This document shows, piece after piece, positions 52,218-63,100 of a DNA stretch of 64,000 nucleotides. Location of the stretch: positions 45,912 to 109,911 of the forward strand of contig JARRKC010000015.1 of assembly GCA_037388505.1 (NCBI GenBank), in the 5' to 3' direction. The position numbers and the translations under genes were made by a program. Source of the stretch: JARRKC01 sp037388505 (GTDB lineage Bacteria > Acidobacteriota > UBA6911 > RPQK01 > JAPXNP01). Each line of letters begins with the position of its first letter. Positions within the stretch are counted from its first letter, which is position 1. The notes beneath the pieces are model-generated. The model did no database searches, had not been told where the DNA came from, and saw only the letters and a list, made by a program, of their open reading frames with translations.

Positions 52218-55181
52218 CTACTGGTCCGCGCGTCCAGGCACGACCGGGAAGACCGTCAGGGTTGGGACTTCGCTCGGAAATGTCAGTGACGGGTCATCGT
52301 TCTGACGAATCGTGACGGCGACGACCGGCATGTCGCTTTGAACCGTGACGACGCCTTCCATCTCCAGGGCCGGGCTGTACTGACTGAAGAATTCCGTGAT
52401 GAACCGGGAAATCTGGGATCCTTCCGCCAACTGAACCTCGGACGTGGCGAGCAGCGTAAAGTTCTTATCGAACAGGCGGAGAGTCAGGTTTGCGGTACCC
52501 ACCCCTGCGGATCCGGCCGCATGGCGGGGGTTCAGAATGGCCAAGCCGGTATTGTTGGAACCGGACGAGTCCATGAACAGGCTGAACGAAGTCAGCGGAG
52601 TGGAGGAGGGAACTCCCGCCTCGGCCAGCGCGATGCCCGTCAGACTATCGATCTGGCGGTAGACGGCCGTACCATCGACCCCTGTGCCGGCGCTGATTCG
52701 GGCGTAGCCCACTTGAAGTGCCCCTTCACCCGTCGTGGTCAGTTTACGGGCGGCTCCTCTGATCAGACTGAGGGAATAGACCGACTGAGGCTGGCCCAAG
52801 CCGTTCAGCGCGACATTCATCGGGTTGCCATCGCGATCGAAGAACTCGAGCGTTGAGATCGTATCTGCTCCCGTATTGAGCAGGATCAGAGTGGTCTGAA
52901 GGGACAGTTGGGCACCGGCGCCATTCCCGATCTGAGGGAAGTAGAAGACCGAATCGGTGACGGCAGCCGGTAGTACGGTGATGGTCACCTGGTCTGTAGC
53001 CTGGCCGCCGGCTCCATCTGAAACCGCCAACGAGAAGACAAGGTCGGTCGTCTGCACAACATTTGGGGCCACGAACTGCGCATTGGCCTGGCTGGCGGTT
53101 TGAAGTTCGACGGACGGTCCTGAAAGCTGGGTCCAGGAGAAGTCGAGCGGATCACCGTCATGGTCCGAGCCTGAACCGGTGAGGGCGACTGTACTCCCTG
53201 CGTTGACGACCTGATTGGGACCGGCGTCGACGCTTGGAGGTGTGTTGACCTGGCCGGGAGAGACCTGTACCTGCACGTGACCGAGATTCGAATTCGTCGA
53301 GCCGTCCCAGGCTGCATAGGTGAACGTGTCGCTGCCCGAGAATCCGGCAAACGAGAAGTAAGTCGCTTGGGTCCCGCTCAGGGAGACCGTTCCTCCGGTC
53401 GGTTGGCTGACGATTCGCAGCGACAGGACATCACCGTTCGGATCGGTCGCATGGAGCTGAACGGAGATCGGAACCGAGGCGGCTCCACTGGCTGACATGT
53501 CTTGGACCGAAGGTGGAGAGTTCGAGTTTCTGTGTTCGCTGTTCGGCCCGTTGTGGCAAGCGTAACAGCCGATTTGGAAGCCACGCCACAGCTGTAGTGA
53601 CCCGAAGTCGGAGTTCAGGGAGCGATCGCCCAGGGCACGGGAGAGCACCGTGCCGCGATAGTCGGTACCGTGGCACGTCTGGCACTGTGAGGACTGGTGC
53701 TCCGCGACGTCGGAATGCCGGCTGACCCAGCTCTGTCCGACAGGGTGCATGCCGTGAGGCCCGCCGGTGACGGTGCTCGGAGCCGAAACATGACAGGTGG
53801 TACATTCAGAGATCGTTCCAACGTGGCCCTGCAGCTGAAGACTCTGGATGTTGTCATTTTGGTGCGAAGTCGGATACTCGGCGTGAGTCGATCCATGGCA
53901 GGCCTCACACTGCAGATTCCCATGCCCGGAGGAGAAACGATAAAGAGAGAAGCCGGTCGCCGGCGTATTCGAATTCGTGGCGAATGTGGAATCGGCCGGG
54001 GTGCGCACCTGTCCGGACTGTTCGAACGCTGACGCGAAGCGGATGTTGCCGCGATTCGTGACTGCAGTGCCCGTGTGACAGCTTTGGCATGCGGGTTCAT
54101 CCAGCCATCCCTGGCGGCTCGAGGCCCCGACTCGGCTCATCGTACCGTGACAGTTCTGGCACTGAATTTCCATGCTTCCGTCGGCCGCGACGGCGTTGCC
54201 CATCACTCCGCGCAGACAGCGAGTCTCCGAACCGGGGTGGCAGGAATAGCAGGCGGTCCGATTCTGGCTCGCATCGAGCAACTGATCCGTCAGAGGATCG
54301 GTCACATTGGCATGGAAGCCGTGAATAGAGCGAGTGAGCGGCGGAATCCCGTCGATCCCGGTTCCCGGCAGCGCATTGGAGGCGTGACAGGACGAGCAGA
54401 GCACTGAAACTCCACTTACGGTCACAGTGGAATACAACCCTTGTATCGAATAGCCCGCGGCGCTGAGTGCATCCTGGTAATTCAGACTTCCGCCCCGTTT
54501 CTCGTCGTGCAGGCGGAGGATATTGAGTCGAAAGTCGCGTTCCGAGTCCGGGTCGTTGACCCAGCCTGCGGTGGGTTCCGCCGTTGAATCCGAGCCCGAC
54601 GCATGGCAGCGGCTGCAGTCCATTTCATCGGAGATCGGGAGGACGACATCCGTCGTGGCCAGAATCGTTCCGCCACTGTCGCGGGCGACGAGCTTGAACA
54701 TGGGGTAGAAGTTCTTGTGCCCGCTGTCGTCATACGGGGTGAGAGGCACACCTTCCGCCTGGAACATGGACATCGCGGCATCGAAGGCCATGGGTTGAGG
54801 CTGATTGCCCGGACCGGGCATGTCATTCCCGGCCAGACCCTGGTCCGGAGCGAGGTCGACGCCGAAGAGGTCCCCGACATAGCTCCAAAAGTTGGTCTTT
54901 CCTGCCGAGGTTGAGTCAATCGAACCGGTGGGATCGGCCACGGCCTCGTACGTCACCACGATCCCTCCCGGATCTCGTATCAGCCGACCGGAGTTGTCGA
55001 TCAGCTGCGCATGAATGTTGTTATAGGGAGGCAGGATGGAAAAGACCTGGTAGTCGCTGTCCATGCAGTGCATTCCCAGATCGTTCCAGCCGATCAGCTT
55101 CCAGCCGGCTGCGTTCAATGACGTCATACTGATGAGAAGGAAGGGGAAGATCGCCCAGCGGCCCGCCTTGCGCAAAGTCAT
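52218..55181 (-). CDS. Nine-heme c-type cytochrome fused to Ig/PKD domains and secreted module
   Basis: This 987-residue exported protein has a signal peptide (about 1-24), then a region starting GWKLIGWNDLGMHCMDSDYQ and nine CxxCH heme sites at about Cys189, 262, 311, 341, 365, 425, 460, 500 and 539. Residues about 560-650 form a tandem beta-sandwich domain (SDTFTYAAWDGSTNSNLGHV), about 655-745 a PKD-like domain (VDAGPNQVVNAGSTVALTGS), and the last 240 the bipartite module (YFPQIGNGAGAQLSL, AEAGVPSSTPL). Such multiheme surface cytochromes often move electrons outward or bind substrates. AGAGGAG lies 9 bases before the ATG at 55181. Confidence 0.88.
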   Translation of the reverse strand: MTLRKAGRWAIFPFLLISMTSLNAAGWKLIGWNDLGMHCMDSDYQVFSILPPYNNIHAQLIDNSGRLIRDPGGIVVTYEAVADPTGSIDSTSAGKTNFWSYVGDLFGVDLAPDQGLAGNDMPGPGNQPQPMAFDAAMSMFQAEGVPLTPYDDSGHKNFYPMFKLVARDSGGTILATTDVVLPISDEMDCSRCHASGSDSTAEPTAGWVNDPDSERDFRLNILRLHDEKRGGSLNYQDALSAAGYSIQGLYSTVTVSGVSVLCSSCHASNALPGTGIDGIPPLTRSIHGFHANVTDPLTDQLLDASQNRTACYSCHPGSETRCLRGVMGNAVAADGSMEIQCQNCHGTMSRVGASSRQGWLDEPACQSCHTGTAVTNRGNIRFASAFEQSGQVRTPADSTFATNSNTPATGFSLYRFSSGHGNLQCEACHGSTHAEYPTSHQNDNIQSLQLQGHVGTISECTTCHVSAPSTVTGGPHGMHPVGQSWVSRHSDVAEHQSSQCQTCHGTDYRGTVLSRALGDRSLNSDFGSLQLWRGFQIGCYACHNGPNSEHRNSNSPPSVQDMSASGAASVPISVQLHATDPNGDVLSLRIVSQPTGGTVSLSGTQATYFSFAGFSGSDTFTYAAWDGSTNSNLGHVQVQVSPGQVNTPPSVDAGPNQVVNAGSTVALTGSGSDHDGDPLDFSWTQLSGPSVELQTASQANAQFVAPNVVQTTDLVFSLAVSDGAGGQATDQVTITVLPAAVTDSVFYFPQIGNGAGAQLSLQTTLILLNTGADTISTLEFFDRDGNPMNVALNGLGQPQSVYSLSLIRGAARKLTTTGEGALQVGYARISAGTGVDGTAVYRQIDSLTGIALAEAGVPSSTPLTSFSLFMDSSGSNNTGLAILNPRHAAGSAGVGTANLTLRLFDKNFTLLATSEVQLAEGSQISRFITEFFSQYSPALEMEGVVTVQSDMPVVAVTIRQNDDPSLTFPSEVPTLTVFPVVPGRADQ

Positions 55182-55459
55182 TCAGGTGTTCTCCTCTCGA
55201 GACGTTTCACAATCTCGGGTCTACTTCGTTGAGAAGTACAGTCTTCTTCGGCGTTTTCGATTGATCTCTAAGTCATTCTGCGTTATCGGCTTCCAGCGGG
55301 CTTACTGCAATGGATGGTACAGATCCCTCTGCAGGTTCAATCTTGTCTTCGGATTGATTGACCTGTCTGAGACGACAGCAAATGCTCGGATCGGCTATCC
55401 TGTTGATACTCTTTCGTTATTGTTTCTTCGGTATCCGAAATTTGGATGGAGAGTGCTCG

Positions 55460-56602
55460 ATGGAGGAAAGGCGGACTCAGATCAATTTTCTGCGCGGCGT
55501 TCCCGCCGATGAAGCGCTGCAACCGGTCGCCGAGGCCCTGGCTGAGGAATATGCCCGGGTATTGAAGGACCTCGGCGGGAGCCTGATTCAATACAAGACT
55601 CCGGGCCTGACCGATTTCAATGGTTACGTCCCGCTCAAACAGGCCCTTGCCGAGCGTCTCGGAATCCAGGGGGACCCCCAGGTCCGGATGATCTGCAGTA
55701 ATGGCGGCATGGAGACTTTCTCGCTTCTGCTCAAGACCCTTCCGTCGGGGAGCGGGATCGCCACGGAGGCGGTCACTTACGATCGGGTACTTTCGGATAT
55801 CGTTCGGCACCAGCATCGGACCGTCGGCGTCCCGCTCGGAGAGGACGGCGTCGACCTCGATGCTCTGACGGCCGCCCTGGAGGAAGAGGAGATCGCAGTC
55901 TTCTATCAAGTGGCCTACCATCAGAGTCCGAGCGGTATCACGGCAACCCTCGAGAACATGGAGACGGCATCGCGTATTTGCGCCCAGCACCGGGTTCTGC
56001 ATGTTCTCGACATCGCATACTTCGAGCTTCGTTATGACGGGCGACTCAACGAACCGATCGCAGTGGATCGCTTCCCGGACACGACCTGCCTGGTCGGGTC
56101 GTTCACGAAGACTCTGTCTCCAGGAGCAAAGTGTGGATTCGGTGTGTTTCCGGAGATGCTGGTGGAGCGGATGACGCCGGTGATCGCAAATACCCGCCTC
56201 AACCCCAACTATCCGACTCAGGCCGCGATCTGCAGCCTGATCCGGTCGGGGTTCTACGATCGGCATCTCGAGTATCTTCGTGCTCTGTACGGTCCGCGGA
56301 TGGATGCCACCAATGACGCGATCCAAACCTTCTTCCCCGAGCTGAACATCCCGCGCTTGACCGGCGGCTTCTTCGTAGCGATTTGGCTTCCGGGGATCTA
56401 CGATGCCGAAGGCTTCATCGACGCCCTGAAGCCAAAGGGGGTCCTGCTGGCTCCTGCGCAGCTGTTTGCACCGGGTTGGCAGGAACGTCTTCGGAAGGAG
56501 CATGACGGCATCTACTTCCGACTCACGTTTCCCGCTCATTCCGAGGAAGATAATCGGCGAGGAGTCGAGTTGATCGCCGAAACCTATCAGGAACTGCGGT
56601 AG
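55460..56602 (+). CDS. PLP-dependent aminotransferase
   Basis: This 380-residue fold-type I enzyme has the usual GGMETFSLLLKTL, AYHQSPSGITATLENM and the lysine region LVGSFTKTLSPGAKCGFGVF. It resembles the aminotransferases of the 2-aminoadipate/KynU-like group, but substrate is not decidable. ATG at 55460 (MEERRTQINF) with GGAGAG close upstream; the frame upstream is hydrophobic intergenic sequence. Oriented toward the convergent 56658 gene. Confidence 0.85.
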   Translation: MEERRTQINFLRGVPADEALQPVAEALAEEYARVLKDLGGSLIQYKTPGLTDFNGYVPLKQALAERLGIQGDPQVRMICSNGGMETFSLLLKTLPSGSGIATEAVTYDRVLSDIVRHQHRTVGVPLGEDGVDLDALTAALEEEEIAVFYQVAYHQSPSGITATLENMETASRICAQHRVLHVLDIAYFELRYDGRLNEPIAVDRFPDTTCLVGSFTKTLSPGAKCGFGVFPEMLVERMTPVIANTRLNPNYPTQAAICSLIRSGFYDRHLEYLRALYGPRMDATNDAIQTFFPELNIPRLTGGFFVAIWLPGIYDAEGFIDALKPKGVLLAPAQLFAPGWQERLRKEHDGIYFRLTFPAHSEEDNRRGVELIAETYQELR

Positions 56603-56657
56603 TCGTCCGGCGCTTTTGCAGGGGTCTTGTGGAAGCCGCGATACACGACCGCCGGGG

Positions 56658-57320
56658 TCAATACTCGATGTGGCCGTGCCACCGAAGGTCGTTCAGATCG
56701 AAGTCCACCTTGAGTGTGACGACGTTCGGCACTCCAAAACGCGCCACGAAAGTGATTCGCCGGCCGATTTCTTCCGGGGTCGGTCTCGGGAAATGAAAAA
56801 GAGCCACTCTCAGGTCATTCTGCCAGGGCGCATCGTAGCCGATAGGATGGACCTTCCGGCCGCCGGCTTCGAGCTCAATGTAGGCGTTCTCCCCGAAGGT
56901 TCGTAAAGACTGACGGTTCAGAGTATCCGTCGCCGCAGGGTTCGGGCATCGAACGGAAATCAACAGTTGGTTCGGCACTCGAAAAGAGTCTGCCTTCCGC
57001 AACAGAGCCTTCGGATCCGGTGGCCTGGCTGAGCGCACGTGCCTGGCCGGCTGCGATGCGATGGAGTGAGCAAGAGCCATCCGAATCGGGAACGCGGATC
57101 GAATCCGTACTTCGTAGCGGGCTACATGTTGTCTGTTGAGGGGGGTAATCCAAAGCGTTCGAATCTTGACCCAGGGGGACTTTCCCAGCACCTGTTGAGC
57201 TTCCTCGAGCGTCCACTTTTCCGGGGCCTTCGTCTTCCAGGACCCGTTGTCGTGAGCAAGCGCCATCCCTGCCACCACGCACAGAGGGAACAGCAAGACC
57301 CGCAAACGCGCTCGCTTCAT
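56658..57320 (-). CDS. Secreted protein with KWTLEEAQQVLGKSPW motif, unknown
   Basis: This 220-residue protein has a signal peptide (about 1-21) and an N-terminal motif APEKWTLEEAQQVLGKSPW. I recall this signature from uncharacterised secreted proteins of acidobacteria. The rest is a beta-rich domain with LLISVRCPNPAAT and VTLKVDFDLNDLRWHGHIEY. Start ATG at 57320 with GGAAGG upstream. No function known. Confidence 0.72.
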   Translation of the reverse strand: MKRARLRVLLFPLCVVAGMALAHDNGSWKTKAPEKWTLEEAQQVLGKSPWVKIRTLWITPLNRQHVARYEVRIRSAFPIRMALAHSIASQPARHVRSARPPDPKALLRKADSFRVPNQLLISVRCPNPAATDTLNRQSLRTFGENAYIELEAGGRKVHPIGYDAPWQNDLRVALFHFPRPTPEEIGRRITFVARFGVPNVVTLKVDFDLNDLRWHGHIEY

Positions 57321-57560
57321 CTACCTTCCAAGACCGATCAAAGTCGCAAAGGGTTCAGGATCCCTCTGCCGAGAGAACACATTGAGGATACCCTGCGACG
57401 AGAGTACTGTCATGGGAGCGCGGCTCGAAGCCGCGAGAGCAATCCAGACTACCGCCTCTTTCGATCAGACGGGTTGCCGGATTGTCGGCGGGTTCGGGCG
57501 GTATGTCCAATCAGAAGAAGAAAGGTCGGGGTCCCTCAGAGGAGTTCAGCGAGGCGTCCA

Positions 57561-58397
57561 ATGGATATGTTGCGTCGGATTGACGAAATCTGGGAGGAGA
57601 TCGAGGCCGGCGAAGCTGAGAAGGCTCTGTTGACGGCGCGCGAGGTAGCGGAGCAGAATCCGCGGGAGCCGGCGGCATTGCTGGCGCTTGCGGCGGCCTC
57701 CTGGGCCAACGAATCCGTTGAGGAGTGTCGTACCGCTGCGGAACACGCCATCTCAGTGCTCAGGGTGCAGAAGGCCGCCGAGGAGAAATCGCAGCTGGCG
57801 TACGCCATCGGCTGGCTTGCGCGAGTGGAATGGAGACTCTGGCACTTCCGGAAAGCCGAAGATCACCTCCGGGAGGCTCTGGGGCTCGGACCAGAGCATC
57901 CCTGGTTGTGGGAGTTGCTCGCCCAGATTCTGGAACGGACGAACCGGCGGGAGGAGGCGGCGGCCGCCGATCGTCGGGCTCAGAGACTCGATGAGGAGCA
58001 TTACCCGTTGCCGGTCCGGTTTTCACGAGAAGAGGCGGAGGCGGCGTTGCAGGAGGCGCTCGACGCCCTGCCGGAAGAATTTCAGAGCGCGGCGGGAGAG
58101 GTGCCGATCGTGCTCGAGGAGTTTCCAGCTCTGCGCATGGCTCGGGCGGAGGTCGCCGGCGAACTCCCGCTGGCACCCGATATCCTGGGGCTCTTCTTCG
58201 GTGTCTCGCTGGCTGATCGGAGTTTCTTCCACTCCTTCGAACCCCCGGGTGCGATCTTCCTGTTTCAGGGCAACCTGGAGCGGATGTGCGGCGACCGACA
58301 GACGCTGGTCGAAGAGATCGCTATTACTCTCGAACACGAACTGGCTCACTACCTCGGATTCGACGAGTCAGCCATGCCCGGCCTTGGCCTCGACTAG
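57561..58397 (+). CDS. TPR protein with C-terminal zincin (HExxH) domain
   Basis: This 278-residue protein has N-terminal TPR-like repeats (IEAGEAEKALLTAREVAEQN, FRKAEDHLREALGLGPEHPW, about 10-150) and a C-terminal metallopeptidase-like domain resembling PF06262, with FSREEAEAALQEALDALPEE, LPLAPDILGLFFGVSL and the zinc site LEHELAHYLGFDES (His259, Glu260, His263). ATG at 57561. The stop TAG at 58395 is at the head of a REP-like stem-loop. Substrate unknown. It lies just upstream of rhaA, unrelated in function. Confidence 0.75.
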   Translation: MDMLRRIDEIWEEIEAGEAEKALLTAREVAEQNPREPAALLALAAASWANESVEECRTAAEHAISVLRVQKAAEEKSQLAYAIGWLARVEWRLWHFRKAEDHLREALGLGPEHPWLWELLAQILERTNRREEAAAADRRAQRLDEEHYPLPVRFSREEAEAALQEALDALPEEFQSAAGEVPIVLEEFPALRMARAEVAGELPLAPDILGLFFGVSLADRSFFHSFEPPGAIFLFQGNLERMCGDRQTLVEEIAITLEHELAHYLGFDESAMPGLGLD

Positions 58398-58462
58398 GAC
58401 ATGCATCCTTGCTTGTCCACCTGTCGAGGTCGCGATCGTAGGACATCCGTCCACGGTTGTCC
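58394..58462 (+). repeat. Two REP-like stem-loops in direct orientation
   Basis: First copy 58394-58418: CTAG then GACATGC-ATCCTT-GCTTGTC (a 7-bp stem with one mismatch); its TAG is the stop codon of the zincin gene. Second copy 58438-58462: GTAG then GACATCCGTCCACGGTTGTC, with one mismatch in the stem, almost the same hairpin as at 17185. Confidence 0.72.
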
Positions 58463-58615
58463 GCCTGGCGAGATCGTGGCTACCTGGAAAGCTGACCGGC
58501 GCCTCGACGCTGTGGTGTCCGCATGCGCGGTGCCGGGGATGTTCCTTCGGAGCACGGGGACGACCTGGAAGGATCTCCTACCCTCGGACCCCCGATCGTG
58601 TTAAACAGATGGGGT

Positions 58616-59887
58616 ATGGGAATTCCTTCTGAGAAGGTCGCGCGTGCGTACGAAATGGCCGTCGAAAGGTACGGGGAACTCGACGTCGATGTCGAGCATG
58701 CCTTGGAGAAGCTTTTCCGAGTGCCGCTTTCGCTGCACTGCTGGCAGGGGGACGATGTCGGAGGATTCGAGAACATGGGCGGCGAATTGGGCGGCGGGCT
58801 GGCCGTGACCGGTTCGTATCCCGGCAAGGCGAGGACGGCCGAAGAACTTCGGCAGGACCTCGATCTCGCCCTTTCTCTGATTCCGGGCCGCCACCGACTC
58901 AATCTGCATGCTTCCTATGCGGAAACCGGAGGCCGAAGGGTCGATCGGACGGAGTTGGAACCTGCTCACTTCCAGAACTGGATCGACTGGGCGGAGGGGA
59001 AGGGGATGGGCCTCGACTTCAATCCGACCTTTTTTGCCCATCCCAAGGCCGACGACGGGTTCACGCTGGCCCATCCCGATCCTTCGATTCGCCGGTTCTG
59101 GATCCGGCACGGTATCGCCTGCCGGAAGATCGGTGCCGCCATGGGAGAGGCCTTGGGAACTCCCTGCATCACCAATGTCTGGATTCCAGACGGATACAAA
59201 GACACGCCGGCCGATCGCCTCGGTCCGAGGGAGAGATTGCTCGAGTCGCTCGACGAGATCTTTGCTCTCGAGATCGATCCTCGATTCAACCGGGATTCCG
59301 TTGAGGCCAAGCTCTTCGGTATCGGCTCCGAGAGTTACGTGGTCGGTTCCCACGAGTTCTATCTCGGCTATGCCATGACCCGCAAGAAGTTGCTGTGTCT
59401 GGACGCCGGCCACTTCCATCCCACCGAGACCATTTCCGACAAGATCTCATCGGTGCTCTTGTATCTGGATGAACTGCTCCTTCACGTCAGTCGTGGCGTC
59501 CGCTGGGACAGCGACCATGTGGTCACGCTCACGAATGAGGTCGAGGCGATCGCCCGGGAGTTGGTACGGGGCGGGTTTCTGGACCGGGTACACATCGGTC
59601 TCGACTACTTCGACGCGAGCATCAATCGCATCGCTGCCTGGGTCATCGGAGCGCGCTGCATGATCAAAGCCCTTCTGATGGCGATGCTCGAGCCGACGGA
59701 GAGGCTGAGACAATTCGAGCAGGACAGCGATTTCACCGCTCGGCTTGCTCTCATGGAAGAGCTCAAGACACTTCCCTTTGGGGCAGTCTGGGATTTCTAT
59801 TGCCAAAGGCAAGACGTGCCCGTCGGCCCGGCCTGGCTCGACGAAGTTCGGGTTTATGAGAAGGAGGAACTCTCCGGTAGGGACTGA
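58616..59887 (+). CDS. rhaA: L-rhamnose isomerase
   Basis: This 424-residue enzyme converts L-rhamnose to L-rhamnulose. It carries HCWQGDDVGGFENMGGELGG, HASYAE, DFNPTFFAHPKADDGFTLAH, VGSHEFYLGYA and metal-site residues in LCLDAGHFHPTE and GVRWDSDHVVTL, as in E. coli RhaA (419 residues). ATG at 58616 (MGIPSEKVAR) fits family; the in-frame GTG at 58598 is possible. No rhaB, rhaD, transporter or regulator is adjacent, so this is an isolated copy, and the rest of the pathway must lie elsewhere. Confidence 0.94.
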   Translation: MGIPSEKVARAYEMAVERYGELDVDVEHALEKLFRVPLSLHCWQGDDVGGFENMGGELGGGLAVTGSYPGKARTAEELRQDLDLALSLIPGRHRLNLHASYAETGGRRVDRTELEPAHFQNWIDWAEGKGMGLDFNPTFFAHPKADDGFTLAHPDPSIRRFWIRHGIACRKIGAAMGEALGTPCITNVWIPDGYKDTPADRLGPRERLLESLDEIFALEIDPRFNRDSVEAKLFGIGSESYVVGSHEFYLGYAMTRKKLLCLDAGHFHPTETISDKISSVLLYLDELLLHVSRGVRWDSDHVVTLTNEVEAIARELVRGGFLDRVHIGLDYFDASINRIAAWVIGARCMIKALLMAMLEPTERLRQFEQDSDFTARLALMEELKTLPFGAVWDFYCQRQDVPVGPAWLDEVRVYEKEELSGRD

Positions 59888-60180
59888 AACCTGCCCGGTG
59901 CGAACTCGACATTCGTCCCCTGGCCGCCGTATCGGAGTCCGTCTTCTCGGGATTTGAGATCGAAGATCCTCCGCCTCGCCTTCTCCGGAAGGTCGGCAAC
60001 ACTCGCTTCGCTCAGGTACTCATTTGCAGCGTGCGTGGTCAGGTTCGGAGTATTCTCTATTCAAACACATGGTGTCCCCACGATTTCTCGCCGTGATATC
60101 CGGCGCAAATCCGCCACTTGAAAGTAACCGTCATCTTCGAATCCGACCGGCGTCTTTCCATGGGAGGCTCTGAAGGAGCG

Positions 60181-63100
60181 ATGAAACTAGAAACACCCCG
60201 AGTCTGCATTCTGATTCTGGCCCTTGTCCTGTCGTTGTCCGCCTCATCCGCACGACACGTCAAAGGAGGCCAGAATTCGACCAGGGGGATTTCCAGGACG
60301 TGGCTGATCCGAGTGGAAAGTGAGATCTTCCTCAACCGGACGTCTGCTCGTACCGGTCCGGGGGGCAATGCCTACTTCGCGATATCACTCGGAGGATCGA
60401 CCGTCGAGGTCGCCCTGCTGCCGGCAAACGTGCTCCAGAGTGCTATCGCCGGCTCGCTTCAATCCGCACATGGCGTGAGAGCCCAGGGTTTGCCCACGTT
60501 TCTGTCGACGTTTCGACTGCCCAAGGCCATTGATGTCATGCTGGCCTCGATCGGGCTCGACGCCTCCGTACAAACCATCTCAGTGGGGAGCTATCCGGTC
60601 GACTGGGTCGTGGGCGATTTCAACGGGGACAGCCGGTTGGACGTGGCCGTAGCCAGCCAGGATTCGAACGACGTGTCGATCATCCTGGGCCAGGCCGACG
60701 GAACGTTCGGCCAGGCCACGAACTTCGACGTGGGTGTGGGTCCCAACGTCATTCAGACCGGGGACTTCAACGGTGATGGGGTACCCGACCTCGTCACGGC
60801 CGACGCCGGAAGCTATCCGGATGCAGGAGGGGTGTCGCTGCTGATCGGCAACGGCGACGGCACGTTCCAGCCGGTCGTGCGGCTGAGTTCCGACGACAGC
60901 GAGGTCGTGACGGTCGGCGATTTCAACGAAGACGGCCGCGACGACCTGATCCAGGGTCCCTTCAACATGAACATCTTGAGGGTGCTGCTGGGCAACGGCG
61001 ACGGCACCTTTCAGACCCCGCGAGAGATCGATGTCCCCTCGTTGGCGTGGTCGTTGACGTCGGGCGATTTCAACGGGGACGGCCATCTCGACGTGGCCGC
61101 CGGCGGGGCTTCCGTGGTCTCGGTTCTGCTGGGGGATGGAGCCGGTGAGTTTCAATCGTCGCAGGAGATTCCCTTCGCCTTCAACGGAGCGGTTTGGCAA
61201 ATCCAGGCCGCCGATCTCGACCAGGACGGGGATCCGGATCTGATCACGACCAACATCGACAACTCAGCCTCCGTCCTGCTGAACCAAGGCAACGGCACTT
61301 TTCAGGATCCCGACTTCTACGTCGTCAACGACACGCCGGACGAGCTGAGTGTTTCGGATCTGGACGGAGACGGCTATGCGGATCTGTTCGTCTCCAATGC
61401 CAATGCCAGCCACTGCTCGATCCTGATCGGCAACGGGGACGGGACGTTCGTGGCTGCCCGGGGCTACGTCCCCTGGGACAGCAACGGGAGGGCTGGCGCT
61501 TCGTCTTTGACGGCCGCTGACTTCACGGGCGACGGCATCCCGGATGTCGTCGCTAACTCGGTTCTGATGCCCGGTTTGGCGAACGGGACCCTGGGAGCAC
61601 CGGTGGATCTCGGGCGACGGGCGGACTTCGTGGCCTCGGGCGACTTCGATGGGGACGGCCAGGCGGATCTGGCGCTGGTCAGCAAGACGACGAATACGGG
61701 CAGCGTGAGTCCGGGCATGCTGATCCTCTTGGGCAACGGAAACGGCACGTTTCGCGATGGACAGACGATCGCGATATCGGACGCGAACTACCGAACGGGG
61801 CCGCTGTCGAGCGCCGACATCAACGGAGATGATGTCTTGGACCTGCTGGAGATCGATAGCGATGGAGGTAATGTAAAGGTCTACGCCGGAAACGGGGACG
61901 GGACGTTCCAGGACGGTGTCGACTTGGCCGTGGGGACCGCACCCCAGCACGTGGCGGTGGGCGATCTGAACGGAGACGGTCACATGGATCTTGCCGTGGC
62001 GCTCGAAGGTGTCCTCGGCAATCTCGACGGAGGGCTGGTGGTCCTGCTGGGCCACGGCGACGGCACGTTCGACGCCCCCGCCCCCATCCTCAGCAACGCC
62101 ACCCTGACGCAGGTCGCCATTGGGGATCTGAATGGGGACGGGAAGCCGGATCTGGTGGCCGACGACCAGGATCCGGCCTTCACTTTCAATCTGTCCGTTC
62201 TGTTCGGCAACGGCGACGGGACGTTCCAGGCCCCGCTGCGCCTGCCCCCTCTGGACAGCTATACCTTCTTCGGCGTCGGGGGGCTGGCCGTAAACGACTT
62301 CGATCAGGACGGCAGCCCGGATGTGATCGCGGCCAGTAATGGCGATCAGTCTCTGATCATCTATCCGGGCAACGGGGACGGAACCTTTCAGGATCCGGTT
62401 TCGGGGGACATCGGTCCCGATCCGAGTGCGATGGTCGTGGCCGACTTCAACCTGGATCACAAGCCCGACGTCGCTTTGGCGAGCGGAAGTCTGGTCGTGC
62501 GGGTCGACAACCTGAGTACGACGGAAGGGGCAGCGGCTTCCGTGACGCTGGCGGGCAAGGGAGCCTCATCGACCGTCAGCGCCGCGCCGCCGGCGGCCCA
62601 GGTCGGCTACGCGACGGCCACGCTCAACACCGGCGTCGCGCCTTACTCCACCGGCGTCTTCAAGCTGGACGAGAGCAACGTGACGGTCAGCGAAGTGGGC
62701 ATCCCCACCTCACCGGCGACGCGGTCGGCCCGTATCCTGGTCGACAAGCGGGAGAACCTGCCCGCACCGGCCTCGATCGACTCGACGGGCGTCCGGCTTC
62801 AGCAGAGCGGCATGATTTCGACCGACACGGGCTTTGCCGCCGTCAACCTGGGCGGGAAGACGGCTCATCTCAACTATCGTCTGCGGGATCTGCAGGGGCA
62901 GATGCTGGCCGAAGGGACGGGGACGCTGGAGGCCGGGGCCCACGTGGCCAAGTTCGTCGACGAGCTGCAGGAGGTGTCGAGCTTCGAGCTGCCCCCCGAC
63001 TTCGCATCGACGAACGGTCTCGGCACGCTCGAGATCACGAGCGACCAGCCGTTGTCGGTCCTGGCGCTGCGCCAGACGACCAACCAGCGCGGAGACAATC

